Part shown: positions 55,900 through 64,000 of the stretch, one piece after another
Numbering within the stretch: position 1 is the stretch's first letter
How the letters are laid out: each line of letters starts with the position of its first letter
Source: Methylobacterium sp. WL1
GTDB taxonomy: Bacteria > Pseudomonadota > Alphaproteobacteria > Rhizobiales > Beijerinckiaceae
NCBI RefSeq assembly: GCF_008000895.1
Contig: NZ_CP042823.1
Span: 682,001 to 746,000, forward strand
Direction of reading: 5' to 3'
Length of the DNA: 64,000 nt
Translations under genes and position numbers: made by a program
The notes under the pieces: generated by a model
What the model saw: only the letters and a program-made list of their open reading frames with translations
What the model was told of the DNA's origin: nothing
The model's database searches: none

Positions 55900-58746
55900 C
55901 TAATCCACTGCCGCCGTGAGCGCCGCCGCCACGCGCTTCAGCCCGGCGTCGAGATCGCCCTTGATGTGGACCCGGAGGGCACGGCGGCCGCGCTCGGCCA
56001 GCACCGCGAAGTCGCCCCGCGCCTGGGCGGCCACCACGGTGCTGAAGCCAAGCGCCCGGCCGGGAATCGGCAGGTCCTCGGAGGGGGCCGAGGTAATCTG
56101 CAGGAACACGCCGGTATCCGGGCCGCCCTTGTAGGCCTGCCCGGTCGAGTGCAGGAACCGCGGCCCGAATTCCAGGCAGGTCGCGACCTTCCGGGCGTCG
56201 CGCACGGCGAGCCGGGCTTCCTGCAGGATGCCGGCGGCCTTCGGGTTGCGCGGGACGTAGGCCAGGAGCCCGAGATAGTCACCATCCTTCAGGCGGGCGA
56301 TCTGCGCCTTGAGCGCCGCCGCCAAGCCTTCGGTGGCTTGCGGCAAGGCCGCAGCATTCTTCGGGTCGGCGTAGAGGGCGATCGCGTCGTCCTCGAACAG
56401 CGGCGTCTCGTCGGGGAGGGCGCCGCTCGCTTCCGCTTCCGAGAACAGCTTCTTCGTCTCGATCTTGCTGGCCTCGACATCGGGCTGGTCGAACGGGTTG
56501 ATGCCGAGCACCGCGCCGGCGACGGCGGTCGCCATCTCCAACCGGTAGAATTCCTGCGGTAGCTGCTCGATCGAATCGAGGGTGATCCGGGCGATCGGGT
56601 GTCCATCGCGCTCCAGGGCGCGCAGGGCCTCGTCCTGTGCCTCCTGAGCCTGACCGTCGAGGCGCAGGTAGATGAAGAACCGGTCGCGGCCGTAGACCGC
56701 CGGAACGCTCGCCGGCTCTCCGTCCACCGGCACGAGGCCCTTGCCTTGCTTGCCGGTCGATTCGGCGATGAGCTGCTCGGCCCAGGCGCCGAAGCTGTCG
56801 ATCCCCGGCGAGGCGATGATCGTGACTTTGTCGCGTCCGGCGAGACCCGCCGCGCCCATCGCGGCACCGAGCAGCACGCCCGGGTTCTGCGCGGGCGGCA
56901 CCACCGGTCCGCAGGAGCGAACCATGATCCGAGCCGTCTCCAAGAGCGCCTTCACGTCGAGGCCCAAGGCGGCGGCCGGGACCAGCCCGAAGGCCGACAG
57001 CACCGAGTAGCGCCCGCCGATCTGCTTCATGCCGTAGAAGATTTTCTTGAACTTATCTCTTTGAGCGGCACGCTCCATGTCCGAGCCCGGGTCGGTCACG
57101 GCGACGAAGTGATCGCCCGCCCGGTCACCCAGAGTCTCCTTCACGCGCCCCAGGAAATAATCGCGAAATACGTTGGGCTCCAGCGTCGAGCCGGACTTGG
57201 ACGAGACGATGAACAGGGTCCGGCCGAGGTCGATGCTCGCCTCCAGGGCGCGCACCTGGTCCGGATGGGTCGAGTCGAGGACCTGGAGCTTCGGAAAGCC
57301 CTCGCGCTGTCCGTAGGTCAGGCTCAGCACCTCGGGGCCGAGGCTGGAGCCGCCCATCCCCAACACCACGGCGTCGGTGAAGCCTTCCTGCTTCACCCAG
57401 TCGGAAAAGGCGGCGTAGTCTTCGGCCTTCGCCAGCTCCTCCTCGACGATGTGCAGCCAGCCGAGCCAGCTGGCCTCGTCGTGGCCGGACCAGACCGTCG
57501 CGTCCCCGGCCCAGAGCCGGCGGATGGCGCCGCTCGCCCGCCAGGATTCGACGGTCTTCTTCGCCTCTGCGGCGAGGCTGTCGTCCATCACGAGGCTCTG
57601 GCCGTCGAGGCGCTGGCCGAGCAGCGCCGCACGCTTGCCGGCGACCGCGCCGAGCAGGTCGTCGGCGGCGTCGATGAAGAGCTGCACGCCCTCCTTCACC
57701 AGCTGCTCGGCGACCTTTTCGATGTCGATGCCGGCCCGGGCGAGGCGGGTCATGACCGCCTCGGCGCCCGGCACGTCCTCCTCGATCGTCGCCCGCACGG
57801 TGCCGTGGTCGCGGAACGCGTCCATGGTGGCAGGCGGCATGGTGTTGACGGTGTTAGGCCCGATCAGCTCCTCGACGTAGAGCACGTCGGGATAGGCCTT
57901 GTTCTTCACGCCCGTCGAGGCCCAAAGCAGCCGCTGCGCCTTGGCGCCTTTCTCCGACAGCGACGTCCAGGTCGCCTCGGAAAAAATCGTCCGGTAGCGC
58001 TGGTAGGCCAGCTTGGCGTTGGCGATCGCGACCTTGCCCTTGAGCTGGCCGAGTGCCGCCTTCTCGTCGGGGTCGTTGGCCTGGGCGATCTTCTCGTCGA
58101 GCAGCTTGTCCACCAGCACGTCGATCCGGCTGATGAAGAAGCTCGCCACGCTGGCGATTTTCGAGACGTCGTGGCCGGCCTTCGCCCGCGCGTCGAGCCC
58201 GTCGACGAAGGCGCGGGCCACCGCCTCGTAGGCCTCCTGCGAGAACAGGAGCGTCACGTTGATCGAAATGCCCTCGGCCGTGAGCTGCCGGATCGCCGGG
58301 ATGCCCTCCGGGGTGGCGGGCACCTTCACCATCAGGTTGTCGCGGGCGACCGCCTTGTGCAGGCGCCGCGCCTCGGTCAGCGTCGCCTCGGTGTCGAGCG
58401 CCAGGTAGGGCGAGACTTCGAGGCTGACGTAGCCGTCCGCCCCGTCGCTCGACTCGTAGACCGGGCGGAGCACGTCGGCGGCAGCCTGAATGTCGGCGAT
58501 GGCCAGGCCCTCGTAGAGGTCGATGACGCGGCTGTCGCCGGTCTCCTGCACGGCCTTCAGACTGGCATCGTACTCGTCCGAGTGGCCGATCGCCTTCTCG
58601 AAGATCGACGGGTTGGACGTCACCCCGCGCAGGCCGTCCTCCTCGACGAGGCGCTTCAGCTCACCCTTCTGGACGAAGCCGCGGGCCACGAAGTCCAGCC
58701 AAACCGCCTGATCCTGTTCGTCGTGCAGGGCCTTGAGCGCGTTCAT
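55900..58746 (-). CDS. tal-pgi: Bifunctional transaldolase / glucose-6-phosphate isomerase
   Basis: A 948-residue fusion. The N-terminal ~370 residues are transaldolase with the Schiff-base lysine in 'NLMVKVPATPEGIPAIRQ'. The C-terminal ~550 residues are phosphoglucose isomerase ('DAVVLGMGGSSLGPEVLSL', 'LFIVSSKSGSTLEPNVFRDY', 'KVTIIASPGIDSFGAWAEQL'). Such fusions are common in alphaproteobacteria and cyanobacteria. The start at 58746 begins 'MNALKALHDEQDQAVWLD'. Repeat elements lie on both sides. Confidence 0.92.
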   Translation of the reverse strand: MNALKALHDEQDQAVWLDFVARGFVQKGELKRLVEEDGLRGVTSNPSIFEKAIGHSDEYDASLKAVQETGDSRVIDLYEGLAIADIQAAADVLRPVYESSDGADGYVSLEVSPYLALDTEATLTEARRLHKAVARDNLMVKVPATPEGIPAIRQLTAEGISINVTLLFSQEAYEAVARAFVDGLDARAKAGHDVSKIASVASFFISRIDVLVDKLLDEKIAQANDPDEKAALGQLKGKVAIANAKLAYQRYRTIFSEATWTSLSEKGAKAQRLLWASTGVKNKAYPDVLYVEELIGPNTVNTMPPATMDAFRDHGTVRATIEEDVPGAEAVMTRLARAGIDIEKVAEQLVKEGVQLFIDAADDLLGAVAGKRAALLGQRLDGQSLVMDDSLAAEAKKTVESWRASGAIRRLWAGDATVWSGHDEASWLGWLHIVEEELAKAEDYAAFSDWVKQEGFTDAVVLGMGGSSLGPEVLSLTYGQREGFPKLQVLDSTHPDQVRALEASIDLGRTLFIVSSKSGSTLEPNVFRDYFLGRVKETLGDRAGDHFVAVTDPGSDMERAAQRDKFKKIFYGMKQIGGRYSVLSAFGLVPAAALGLDVKALLETARIMVRSCGPVVPPAQNPGVLLGAAMGAAGLAGRDKVTIIASPGIDSFGAWAEQLIAESTGKQGKGLVPVDGEPASVPAVYGRDRFFIYLRLDGQAQEAQDEALRALERDGHPIARITLDSIEQLPQEFYRLEMATAVAGAVLGINPFDQPDVEASKIETKKLFSEAEASGALPDETPLFEDDAIALYADPKNAAALPQATEGLAAALKAQIARLKDGDYLGLLAYVPRNPKAAGILQEARLAVRDARKVATCLEFGPRFLHSTGQAYKGGPDTGVFLQITSAPSEDLPIPGRALGFSTVVAAQARGDFAVLAERGRRALRVHIKGDLDAGLKRVAAALTAAVD

Positions 58747-58780
58747 GTCGGTTCCTCGTCCTTCCCTACTCACGCCCTGC

Positions 58781-58892
58781 TCGCCTCCCCCTCGTGGGGA
58801 CGCGTTGGAGGTGGGGGTGGTGCCGGATGAGGCTCGGCGGTTCCGTATGAACCACCACCACCCCTGATCCCTCCCCGCAGGGGGGAGGGGTC
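58781..58892. repeat. Extragenic palindromic repeat, copy B (tal-pgi/tkt junction)
   Basis: The inverted copy of the element at 55781-55890: read on the minus strand it gives CCCCTCCCCCCTGCGGGGAG, 'ATCAGGGGTGGTGGTGGTTC', 'GAACCGCCGAGCCTCATCCG' and a closing GTCCCCACGAGGGGGAGGCG. It fills most of the gap between tkt and tal-pgi and must be transcribed within the operon. Confidence 0.7.
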
Positions 58893-58897
58893 ACGCG

Positions 58898-60973
58898 TTA
58901 TCGCTTGTGCTTGGCGAGCTGCGCCCGGGCTGCTTCCAGCACCTTCTCGGGGGTAAAGCCGAACTTGGTCTGGAGATCCTTGATCGGGGCCGAGGCGCCG
59001 AACGTATCCATGCCGATGACCGTGCCCTCGGTTCCGGCGTAGCGGTCCCAGCCGATGATGCTGCCCTGCTCCACGGTCACCCGCGCCTTGACGGCGGGGG
59101 GCAGCACGGAATCCCGGTAGGCTTGGTCCTGGCGCTCGAACAGGTCCCAGGACGGCATCGAGACCACCCGGGCCTTCACGCCCTCGGCCTTCAGCGTCTC
59201 GTAGGCGCCGACGCAGAGCTGCACCTCGGACCCGGTGCCGATCAGGATCACGTCGGGCGTCCCGTCGCTGTCGGCCAGCACGTAGGCACCCTTGGCGGTG
59301 CCGGAGGCCGCGCCGAACTTGGTCCGGTCCATCGTCGGCAGCGGCTGGCGCGAGAGCGCCAGCACGGCCGGCTGGTCTTTGAGCGAGAAGATGACCCGGT
59401 AGGCCTCTGCGACCTCGTTCGCGTCGGCCGGGCGCAGGGTGACGAGACCCGGGATGCAACGCAGCGACAGCAGCTGCTCGACCGGCTGGTGGGTCGGTCC
59501 ATCCTCACCCACGCCGATCGAATCGTGCGTGAAAATGTGGAAGATCGGCAGCTCCATCAGGGAGGCGAGCCGGACCGGCGGCCGCATGTAGTCGGCAAAC
59601 ACCAGGAAGGTCGCGCCATAGGCCCGCAGGCCGGAGAGCCCGAGCCCGTTCACGATCGAGCCCATGGCGTGCTCGCGCACCCCGAAATGCAGGTTGCGCC
59701 CGCCGGGCGAGAACGGCCCGAACGAGCCGGCGCCCTCGAAGGTCAGGTTCGACTTGTTGGACGGGGCCAGGTCGGCCGAGCCGCCGAGCAGGAACGGCAC
59801 GTGCTGCGCGATGGCGTTGAGGACCTTGCCGGACGATTCGCGGGTGGCGAGGCCTTTCGCGTCGGGCTCGAACACCGGGATGTCCTTGTCCCAGCCGTCG
59901 GGCAGGCGGCCTTCCAGCAGGGCGTCGAGATCCTCGGCGTGGTCGGCATCGGCCTCCCGGGCCTTGGACAGCAAATCCTGCCAGGCATCGTAGAGCGCGG
60001 CGCCGCGCTTGCCGATGCCGTCGCGGAAATTCTCGTGCACGCCGTCCGGCACCAGGAACTGCGCGTCTTCAGGCCAGCCGTAGGCCCGCTTGGCACCCTT
60101 GACCTCCTCCTCGCCCAGCGCGTCCGAGTGCGCCTTCGACGTGCCCTGCTTCTTCGGGGCGCCGTAGCCGATCACCGACTTGACGACGATCAGGGTCGGC
60201 CGGTCGTTGGTGGCCAGGAACGTCTCGATGGAGCCGGCGATCGCGTGCACGTCGTTGGCGTCGGCGACCCGCAGCACCTGCCAGCCATAGGCCAGGAACC
60301 GGGTGGCGACCTCTTCACCGAAGGCGAGTTCGGTGTGGCCCTCGATGGTGACGGTGTTGTCGTCGTAGATCCAGCAGAGGTTGGCCAGCCGCAGGTGGCC
60401 GGCGAGCGAGGCGGCCTCCGAGGCGACGCCCTCCATCAGGTCGCCGTCCGAGCAGATCGCGTAGACGTTGTAGTCGAACAGCGGCAGGTTGGGCCGGTTG
60501 AGGTGCTGGCCGAGGAAGCGGCCGCCGATCGCCATGCCGACCGAGTTCGCCACGCCCTGGCCCAGCGGCCCGGTGGTCGTCTCGACGCCGGTGGTGAAAT
60601 GGTACTCGGGATGTCCCGGGGTGCGGCTGTCGAGCTGCCGGAATTTCTTGATCTCGTCCAGCGTCACGGCCGCCGCGTTGCCGCCGTCGCTCTCCGCGAC
60701 GTTGGCCAGGTGCAGCAGGGCGTAGAGCAGCATCGACGCGTGACCGCAGGACAGCACGAAGCGGTCCCGGTTCGGCCAGTGCGGATGGGCCGGGTCGTAG
60801 CGGAGGTAGCGGTTCCACAGCGTGTAGGCGACCGGGGCGAGGCCCATAGGCGCGCCCGCATGGCCGGAATTCGCCTTCTGCACCGCATCGATGGCGAGCG
60901 TTCGGATGGTGTTGATGCTGAGCGTATCGATCTCAGCGAGGGCCGCCTTGGCGGGAGTATCAGCGCCGCTCAT
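58898..60973 (-). CDS. tkt: Transketolase
   Basis: A 691-residue thiamine-diphosphate enzyme of the pentose phosphate pathway. It begins 'MSGADTPAKAALAEIDTLSI', then 'NSGHAGAPMGLAPVAYTLW', the ThDP motif 'CSDGDLMEGVASEAASLAGH' ending in 'DDNTVTIEG', and 'IGVGEDGPTHQPVEQL' in the second half. Its ATG overlaps the GH15 stop (ATGA). In methylotrophs some transketolases serve formaldehyde or glycolate routes, but this one sits with gnd, pgl and tal-pgi. Confidence 0.93.
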   Translation of the reverse strand: MSGADTPAKAALAEIDTLSINTIRTLAIDAVQKANSGHAGAPMGLAPVAYTLWNRYLRYDPAHPHWPNRDRFVLSCGHASMLLYALLHLANVAESDGGNAAAVTLDEIKKFRQLDSRTPGHPEYHFTTGVETTTGPLGQGVANSVGMAIGGRFLGQHLNRPNLPLFDYNVYAICSDGDLMEGVASEAASLAGHLRLANLCWIYDDNTVTIEGHTELAFGEEVATRFLAYGWQVLRVADANDVHAIAGSIETFLATNDRPTLIVVKSVIGYGAPKKQGTSKAHSDALGEEEVKGAKRAYGWPEDAQFLVPDGVHENFRDGIGKRGAALYDAWQDLLSKAREADADHAEDLDALLEGRLPDGWDKDIPVFEPDAKGLATRESSGKVLNAIAQHVPFLLGGSADLAPSNKSNLTFEGAGSFGPFSPGGRNLHFGVREHAMGSIVNGLGLSGLRAYGATFLVFADYMRPPVRLASLMELPIFHIFTHDSIGVGEDGPTHQPVEQLLSLRCIPGLVTLRPADANEVAEAYRVIFSLKDQPAVLALSRQPLPTMDRTKFGAASGTAKGAYVLADSDGTPDVILIGTGSEVQLCVGAYETLKAEGVKARVVSMPSWDLFERQDQAYRDSVLPPAVKARVTVEQGSIIGWDRYAGTEGTVIGMDTFGASAPIKDLQTKFGFTPEKVLEAARAQLAKHKR

Positions 60974-62859
60974 GATGTCGCGTCTTCCAGTTCGCCTCTT
61001 GCGTGCCGCTTGTCGGCTTCACGCTGCCGCAGGACGGCGGGAGGGGCTCCGTTGGCCTTACCACCCTGCCGATCCGCCGGCCCTTCGCCGCGCGTATAGC
61101 TGAGCAGCGTGTTGACGAGCGCCACATGGGTGAATGCCTGGGGGAAGTTACCCACAAGGCGCTTGGCATGCACGTCGTATTCCTCGCTGACGAGGCCGAG
61201 ATCGGTGCAGATCCCGATCAGGCGCTCGATGATCGCCCGCGCCTCGTCCCGCCGGCCGAGGCCGATCAGGTTGTCGGCATACCAGAACGTGCAGGGCAGG
61301 AACGCCCCCTCGTTGCCGGACAGGCCGTCGGTGGTCTGCCCCTGCGTCTCGTAGCGGAGGATGAAGCCGTCCCGCATCAGTCCCTTGCCGATCGCCGCGA
61401 CGGTGCCGACCACCCGGGGATCGTCCTGCGGCAGGAAGCCGGTATGGGCGATGAGCAGCAGGCTCGCATCCAGCGCCTTCGATCCGTACGACTGCACGAA
61501 ACTGTTGAGTTCGGCGTCGAAGCCCTTCGCGCAGACCTCCGCGTGGATCTCGTCGCGGAGCGCGCGCCAGCGCACGGCTTGCCCCTCGGTGGCGCCGGAT
61601 TCGTGCATCTCGTGCATGCGCAGGGCCCGGTCGAAGGCGACCCAGGCCATCACCTTCGAGTGGGTGAAGTGACGCGAGCCGCCACGCACCTCCCAGATGC
61701 CCTCGTCGGGCAAGCGCCAGGCCTTCTCGAGGTGGCCCAGGATCGCCAGCCCGACCCGGAGGCCATCCTTGCTGATCGGCAGGCCGCGGGCATGGGCTTG
61801 GTAGAGCGCGTCGAACAATTCGCCGTAGACGTCGATCTGGAACTGCGAGGCCGCGGCGTTGCCGATCCGCACGGGCTTGGAGTTCTCGTAGCCGGGCAGC
61901 CAGTCGAGTTCGATCTCCGGCAGCAGCCGCTCGCCGCCGATACCGTAGAGGATGTGCGCCTGCTCCGGGTTGCCGGCCACCGCCCGCAGCAGCCAGCCCA
62001 GCCAGTCGCGCGCCTCGTCGATGTAGCCCGCATCCATCAGGGCGATGAGCGTCAGGGTCGAGTCGCGCAGCCAGCAGAAGCGGTAATCCCAGTTGCGCTC
62101 GCCGCCGAGGCCCTCGGGCAGGGACGCGGTCGGCGCGGCGACGATGCCGCCGGTGGGCTCGTAGATCAGCGCCTTCAGGGTCAGAAGCGAGCGTTGCAGC
62201 ATCCGGTCCCAGGCGGTGCCGCCGGCGCAGCGGCTCGACCAGTCGCGCCAGACCTGATCGGTAGCCTCGAGGGTCTTGAGCGGCTCGATCGGATGCGGGT
62301 CGTCCTCGTGCGAGGCGCCGTAGCTCAGGACGAAGCGGCAGCGTTCGCCGGCATGGACGGTGAACTCGGATAGCGTCGTCTGCGCGTCCGAGCCCTTCAA
62401 GTGGACATCGGTGCGCAGCACGACCTTGTGGGGGCCGGACACGGCGCGCAGGTCGTCCAGTTCCGAGCGCGAGACCCACGGCACCGCGGAGCCGTAGTCG
62501 AATCGCACCGCCATCTCCATGCGCATGGCAACACGCCCATGAACACCCTCGACCAGGCGCACCAAGTGGGCGCCGTCGCCGACCGGCATGAAATCGGTGA
62601 CCAGGACCTCGCCCTGCCGCGTCGTGTGCCGGGTCTCCAGCACCAGGCTTCCCGGACGGTAGGCCCAGCTGGTCTCGACATGCTCGGCCTCGGGATAGAT
62701 CTTCCAGAATCCGTGAGCCTCGGTCCCGAGCAGGCTGGTGAACAGGGCGGCGGCGTCGAAGCGCGGCCAGCACAACCAGTCGACACTGCCCTGCCGGCTG
62801 ATCAGCGCGGCGCTGCGGCAATCCCCGACGAGCGCATAATCCTCGATGCGTGCAGCCAT
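60970..62859 (-). CDS. Glycoside hydrolase family 15 protein (glucoamylase or trehalase-like)
   Basis: A 629-residue GH15 enzyme. The N-terminal beta-domain ('MAARIEDYALVGDCRSAALI') and the catalytic (alpha/alpha)6 barrel are visible: 'GGERNWDYRFCWLRDSTLTL', 'ERLLPEIELDWLPGYENSKP' and 'DGLSGNEGAFLPCTFWYADN' with the base glutamate. No signal peptide, so it is cytosolic; many such proteins split trehalose or maltodextrins. It leads the operon and probably feeds glucose into it. Start set at 62859. Confidence 0.88.
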   Translation of the reverse strand: MAARIEDYALVGDCRSAALISRQGSVDWLCWPRFDAAALFTSLLGTEAHGFWKIYPEAEHVETSWAYRPGSLVLETRHTTRQGEVLVTDFMPVGDGAHLVRLVEGVHGRVAMRMEMAVRFDYGSAVPWVSRSELDDLRAVSGPHKVVLRTDVHLKGSDAQTTLSEFTVHAGERCRFVLSYGASHEDDPHPIEPLKTLEATDQVWRDWSSRCAGGTAWDRMLQRSLLTLKALIYEPTGGIVAAPTASLPEGLGGERNWDYRFCWLRDSTLTLIALMDAGYIDEARDWLGWLLRAVAGNPEQAHILYGIGGERLLPEIELDWLPGYENSKPVRIGNAAASQFQIDVYGELFDALYQAHARGLPISKDGLRVGLAILGHLEKAWRLPDEGIWEVRGGSRHFTHSKVMAWVAFDRALRMHEMHESGATEGQAVRWRALRDEIHAEVCAKGFDAELNSFVQSYGSKALDASLLLIAHTGFLPQDDPRVVGTVAAIGKGLMRDGFILRYETQGQTTDGLSGNEGAFLPCTFWYADNLIGLGRRDEARAIIERLIGICTDLGLVSEEYDVHAKRLVGNFPQAFTHVALVNTLLSYTRGEGPADRQGGKANGAPPAVLRQREADKRHARGELEDATS

Positions 62860-62998
62860 ACGGCCCCGGCTCCCGCGCGGCCGGAATCCCCCGGCCATCC
62901 GCTGCAACGCACCTAGGACGCCCGGTTGCGAGGTCCAGAGCCGGAGGCACGGCGAGCCAAGCGGAATGCCGTGTCGTACGGACGGAGTTGCAGGCGCG

Positions 62999-63586
62999 TC
63001 AGCGCAGGCAGTCGGCCACCACCAGGGCGACGGATCCCTGCACGGCGGCCGCCCCGTCGCGCATCAGGTTGGCCGCATCGCCGACGACGCGGGCGGCGGG
63101 CGTCAGCCGTTCGACCACGGAGGCCGCGAAGGGCAGGGCGGCGGGGGGCAGCAGCCCGGCCTCATCCGAATCGATGGTCTCCGCACGGGCGGCGGCCAGC
63201 GGATCGGTCATGCGCTGGGGCATCTCCGGGCAGCGGCGCCCGGGGCAGGCATGGCGGCCTGCGATCGCGATATGCGACGTCGCCCGGGCCGCGAACGCCG
63301 GCCGGGCCGGCTGCGTCGGGACCAGGGGATAGACTTCGGCGAAGGCCACGGTGGCCGGGCGGCGGACCGGCACGGACACCGGCGCGGCTTTGACGAACGC
63401 GGTGGGCGACGGAGCCTCGGGCGCGACGAGCTCGGCGCGGGCCTCCGGCGGCGGCGTCAGCTGCGACGACGGGCAGTAGAGGGACGCGACGCCCAGGATC
63501 CCCACAACGACCAACGTCGGCAGGAACGGCATCGACACGCGGCCGGTGGCGGCGTCCGTGAGGGCAAGCGGGTCTGGCCTGCGCAT
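62999..63586 (-). CDS. Membrane-anchored protein, function unknown
   Basis: A 195-residue protein with one N-terminal membrane segment ('MPFLPTLVVVGILGVASLYC') followed by a Pro/Ala-rich periplasmic part and a short helical end ('TPAARVVGDAANLMRDGAAA'). No family recognised. ATG at 63586 follows GGGGGTGGTG. It is divergent from the NasT-like regulator gene. Confidence 0.6.
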   Translation of the reverse strand: MRRPDPLALTDAATGRVSMPFLPTLVVVGILGVASLYCPSSQLTPPPEARAELVAPEAPSPTAFVKAAPVSVPVRRPATVAFAEVYPLVPTQPARPAFAARATSHIAIAGRHACPGRRCPEMPQRMTDPLAAARAETIDSDEAGLLPPAALPFAASVVERLTPAARVVGDAANLMRDGAAAVQGSVALVVADCLR

Positions 63587-63767
63587 CCGTTTCACCACCC
63601 CCGCCCTAGTTCCGACGACGCAAGAATGCCCCCAGCATTGCGGCGGAAGCTGGACCGTTTCTTTGCGCGGCGGTAACGCTGGCGACAGCTGCGGGGCATA
63701 TGCCTTGCTTGGCCGGAGCGCCCGAACCGGGTCGCCCTCTCGAGAAGTCCCGCCCGACCGGGCCCCG

Positions 63768-64000
63768 ATGACCGAATCCAACCTCACCGTCGCCGTGATC
63801 GACCCGAGCCGCGCCCGCGCGGCGATCCTGGAGGAGGGCTTGCGCGCGGCCGGCATCGGTCGAATCGTGGTGATTCCCGATACCGTCGACCTTCTGGAAC
63901 GAGTGACCGCCCTCAAGCCCGACGTGGTGGTGATCCACCTCGAGAGCCCCAGCCGGGACATCCTGGAGCAGATGTCCGGGGTCTCTCGGCAAGTCGAGCG
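63768..64000 (+). CDS. NasT/ANTAR-type response regulator (partial, runs off right edge)
   Basis: The first ~77 residues of a receiver-domain protein like NasT, which lets nitrate/nitrite genes be read through by antitermination. It starts 'MTESNLTVAVIDPSRARAAI' and continues 'PDVVVIHLESPSRDILEQM', which is the NasT pattern, but the usual phosphoacceptor aspartate is replaced by histidine ('VVIHLE' for 'VIIDLE'), so it may be a pseudo-receiver. The ANTAR RNA-binding part is outside the window. Confidence 0.75.
   Translation, partial: MTESNLTVAVIDPSRARAAILEEGLRAAGIGRIVVIPDTVDLLERVTALKPDVVVIHLESPSRDILEQMSGVSRQVE

Noticed and set aside
56599..58830. Very long open frame opposite tal-pgi
   Set aside because: Long antisense frames are expected in GC-rich DNA; the protein has no domains and tal-pgi on the other strand is certain.
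58907..61099. Long open frame opposite transketolase
   Set aside because: Shadow of the tkt codons; no recognisable motif or ribosome-binding site.

Overview
The window is chromosomal DNA from a high-GC alphaproteobacterium, most likely a Methylobacterium-like member of the Hyphomicrobiales. This rests on gene content and gene order, not on a marker gene. The pointers are an alphaproteobacterial flagellar set (MotE-type protein, DUF6468 protein, FliM, FliL, FlgF, FlgG, FlgA, FlgH), a fused transaldolase/glucose-6-phosphate isomerase, the trxA-LON-Trm112 trio, a long two-domain dCTP deaminase, and two perfect TTAA-N7-TTAA sites of the CtrA type. I see no rRNA, tRNA, CRISPR array, prophage or intact insertion sequence. 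Almost everything is core or near-core chromosome.

Layout: 1-260 is the start of a lytic transglycosylase running off the left edge. 674-3179 is a compact operon encoding a Tat-exported flavin amine oxidase, a c-type cytochrome and a secreted RidA-like protein; I rate it the most interesting system here. 3180-5225 is an AT-richer stretch with a phytanoyl-CoA-dioxygenase-like gene. 5226-11082 holds a class III CoA-transferase gene divergent from a fused dual ABC ATPase, then deoB, a DUF1192 protein and a leucine-rich-repeat protein kinase. 11108-11959 is an FkbM methyltransferase gene, also compositionally lighter. 12245-19224 is the flagellar cluster, with two divergent arms around a regulatory region. 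19231-29624 is a mixed housekeeping region (Gfo/Idh oxidoreductase, PAP2 phosphatase, 2'-5' RNA ligase, SPL-like radical SAM enzyme, AlgX-like protein, glutathionyl-hydroquinone reductase, thioredoxin/CnoX, LON-domain protein, Trm112). 29702-40730 carries priA, an MFS transporter, a PAS protein, regulators (AraC, TetR with a clear operator), an M20 peptidase, a FemAB-like acyltransferase and a GDPD. 40733-51686 is rich in arginine and polyamine genes (RidA, argD, argF, hslO, argE-speG, argC) with dcd and an Lrp regulator. 51902-53900 has a cysteine-dioxygenase-like protein and an HD-GYP protein. 54012-62859 is a sugar-phosphate operon read leftward: GH15, tkt, tal-pgi, gnd, pgl. The right edge has a hypothetical membrane protein and the start of a NasT/ANTAR-type regulator.

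How the genes fit together: the first operon looks like a complete periplasmic route in which an amine is oxidised to an imine, electrons go to a cytochrome, and a secreted RidA may hydrolyse the imine. The GH15-to-pgl operon would turn a glucan or trehalose into glucose phosphate and run the pentose phosphate pathway, although zwf is not in the window. The flagellar arms share a 257-base divergent region containing a perfect CtrA box, a 16-bp palindrome and a possible sigma-54 promoter.

A caution on sequence quality: at least four genes (CoA transferase, deoB, MFS transporter, DUF6468 protein) show single-base frame slips, some in compensating pairs that swap a short internal patch into a wrong frame. 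Several uncorrected indels in one window are more likely assembly or base-calling errors than four decaying genes, so these coordinates and proteins should be read with that in mind.
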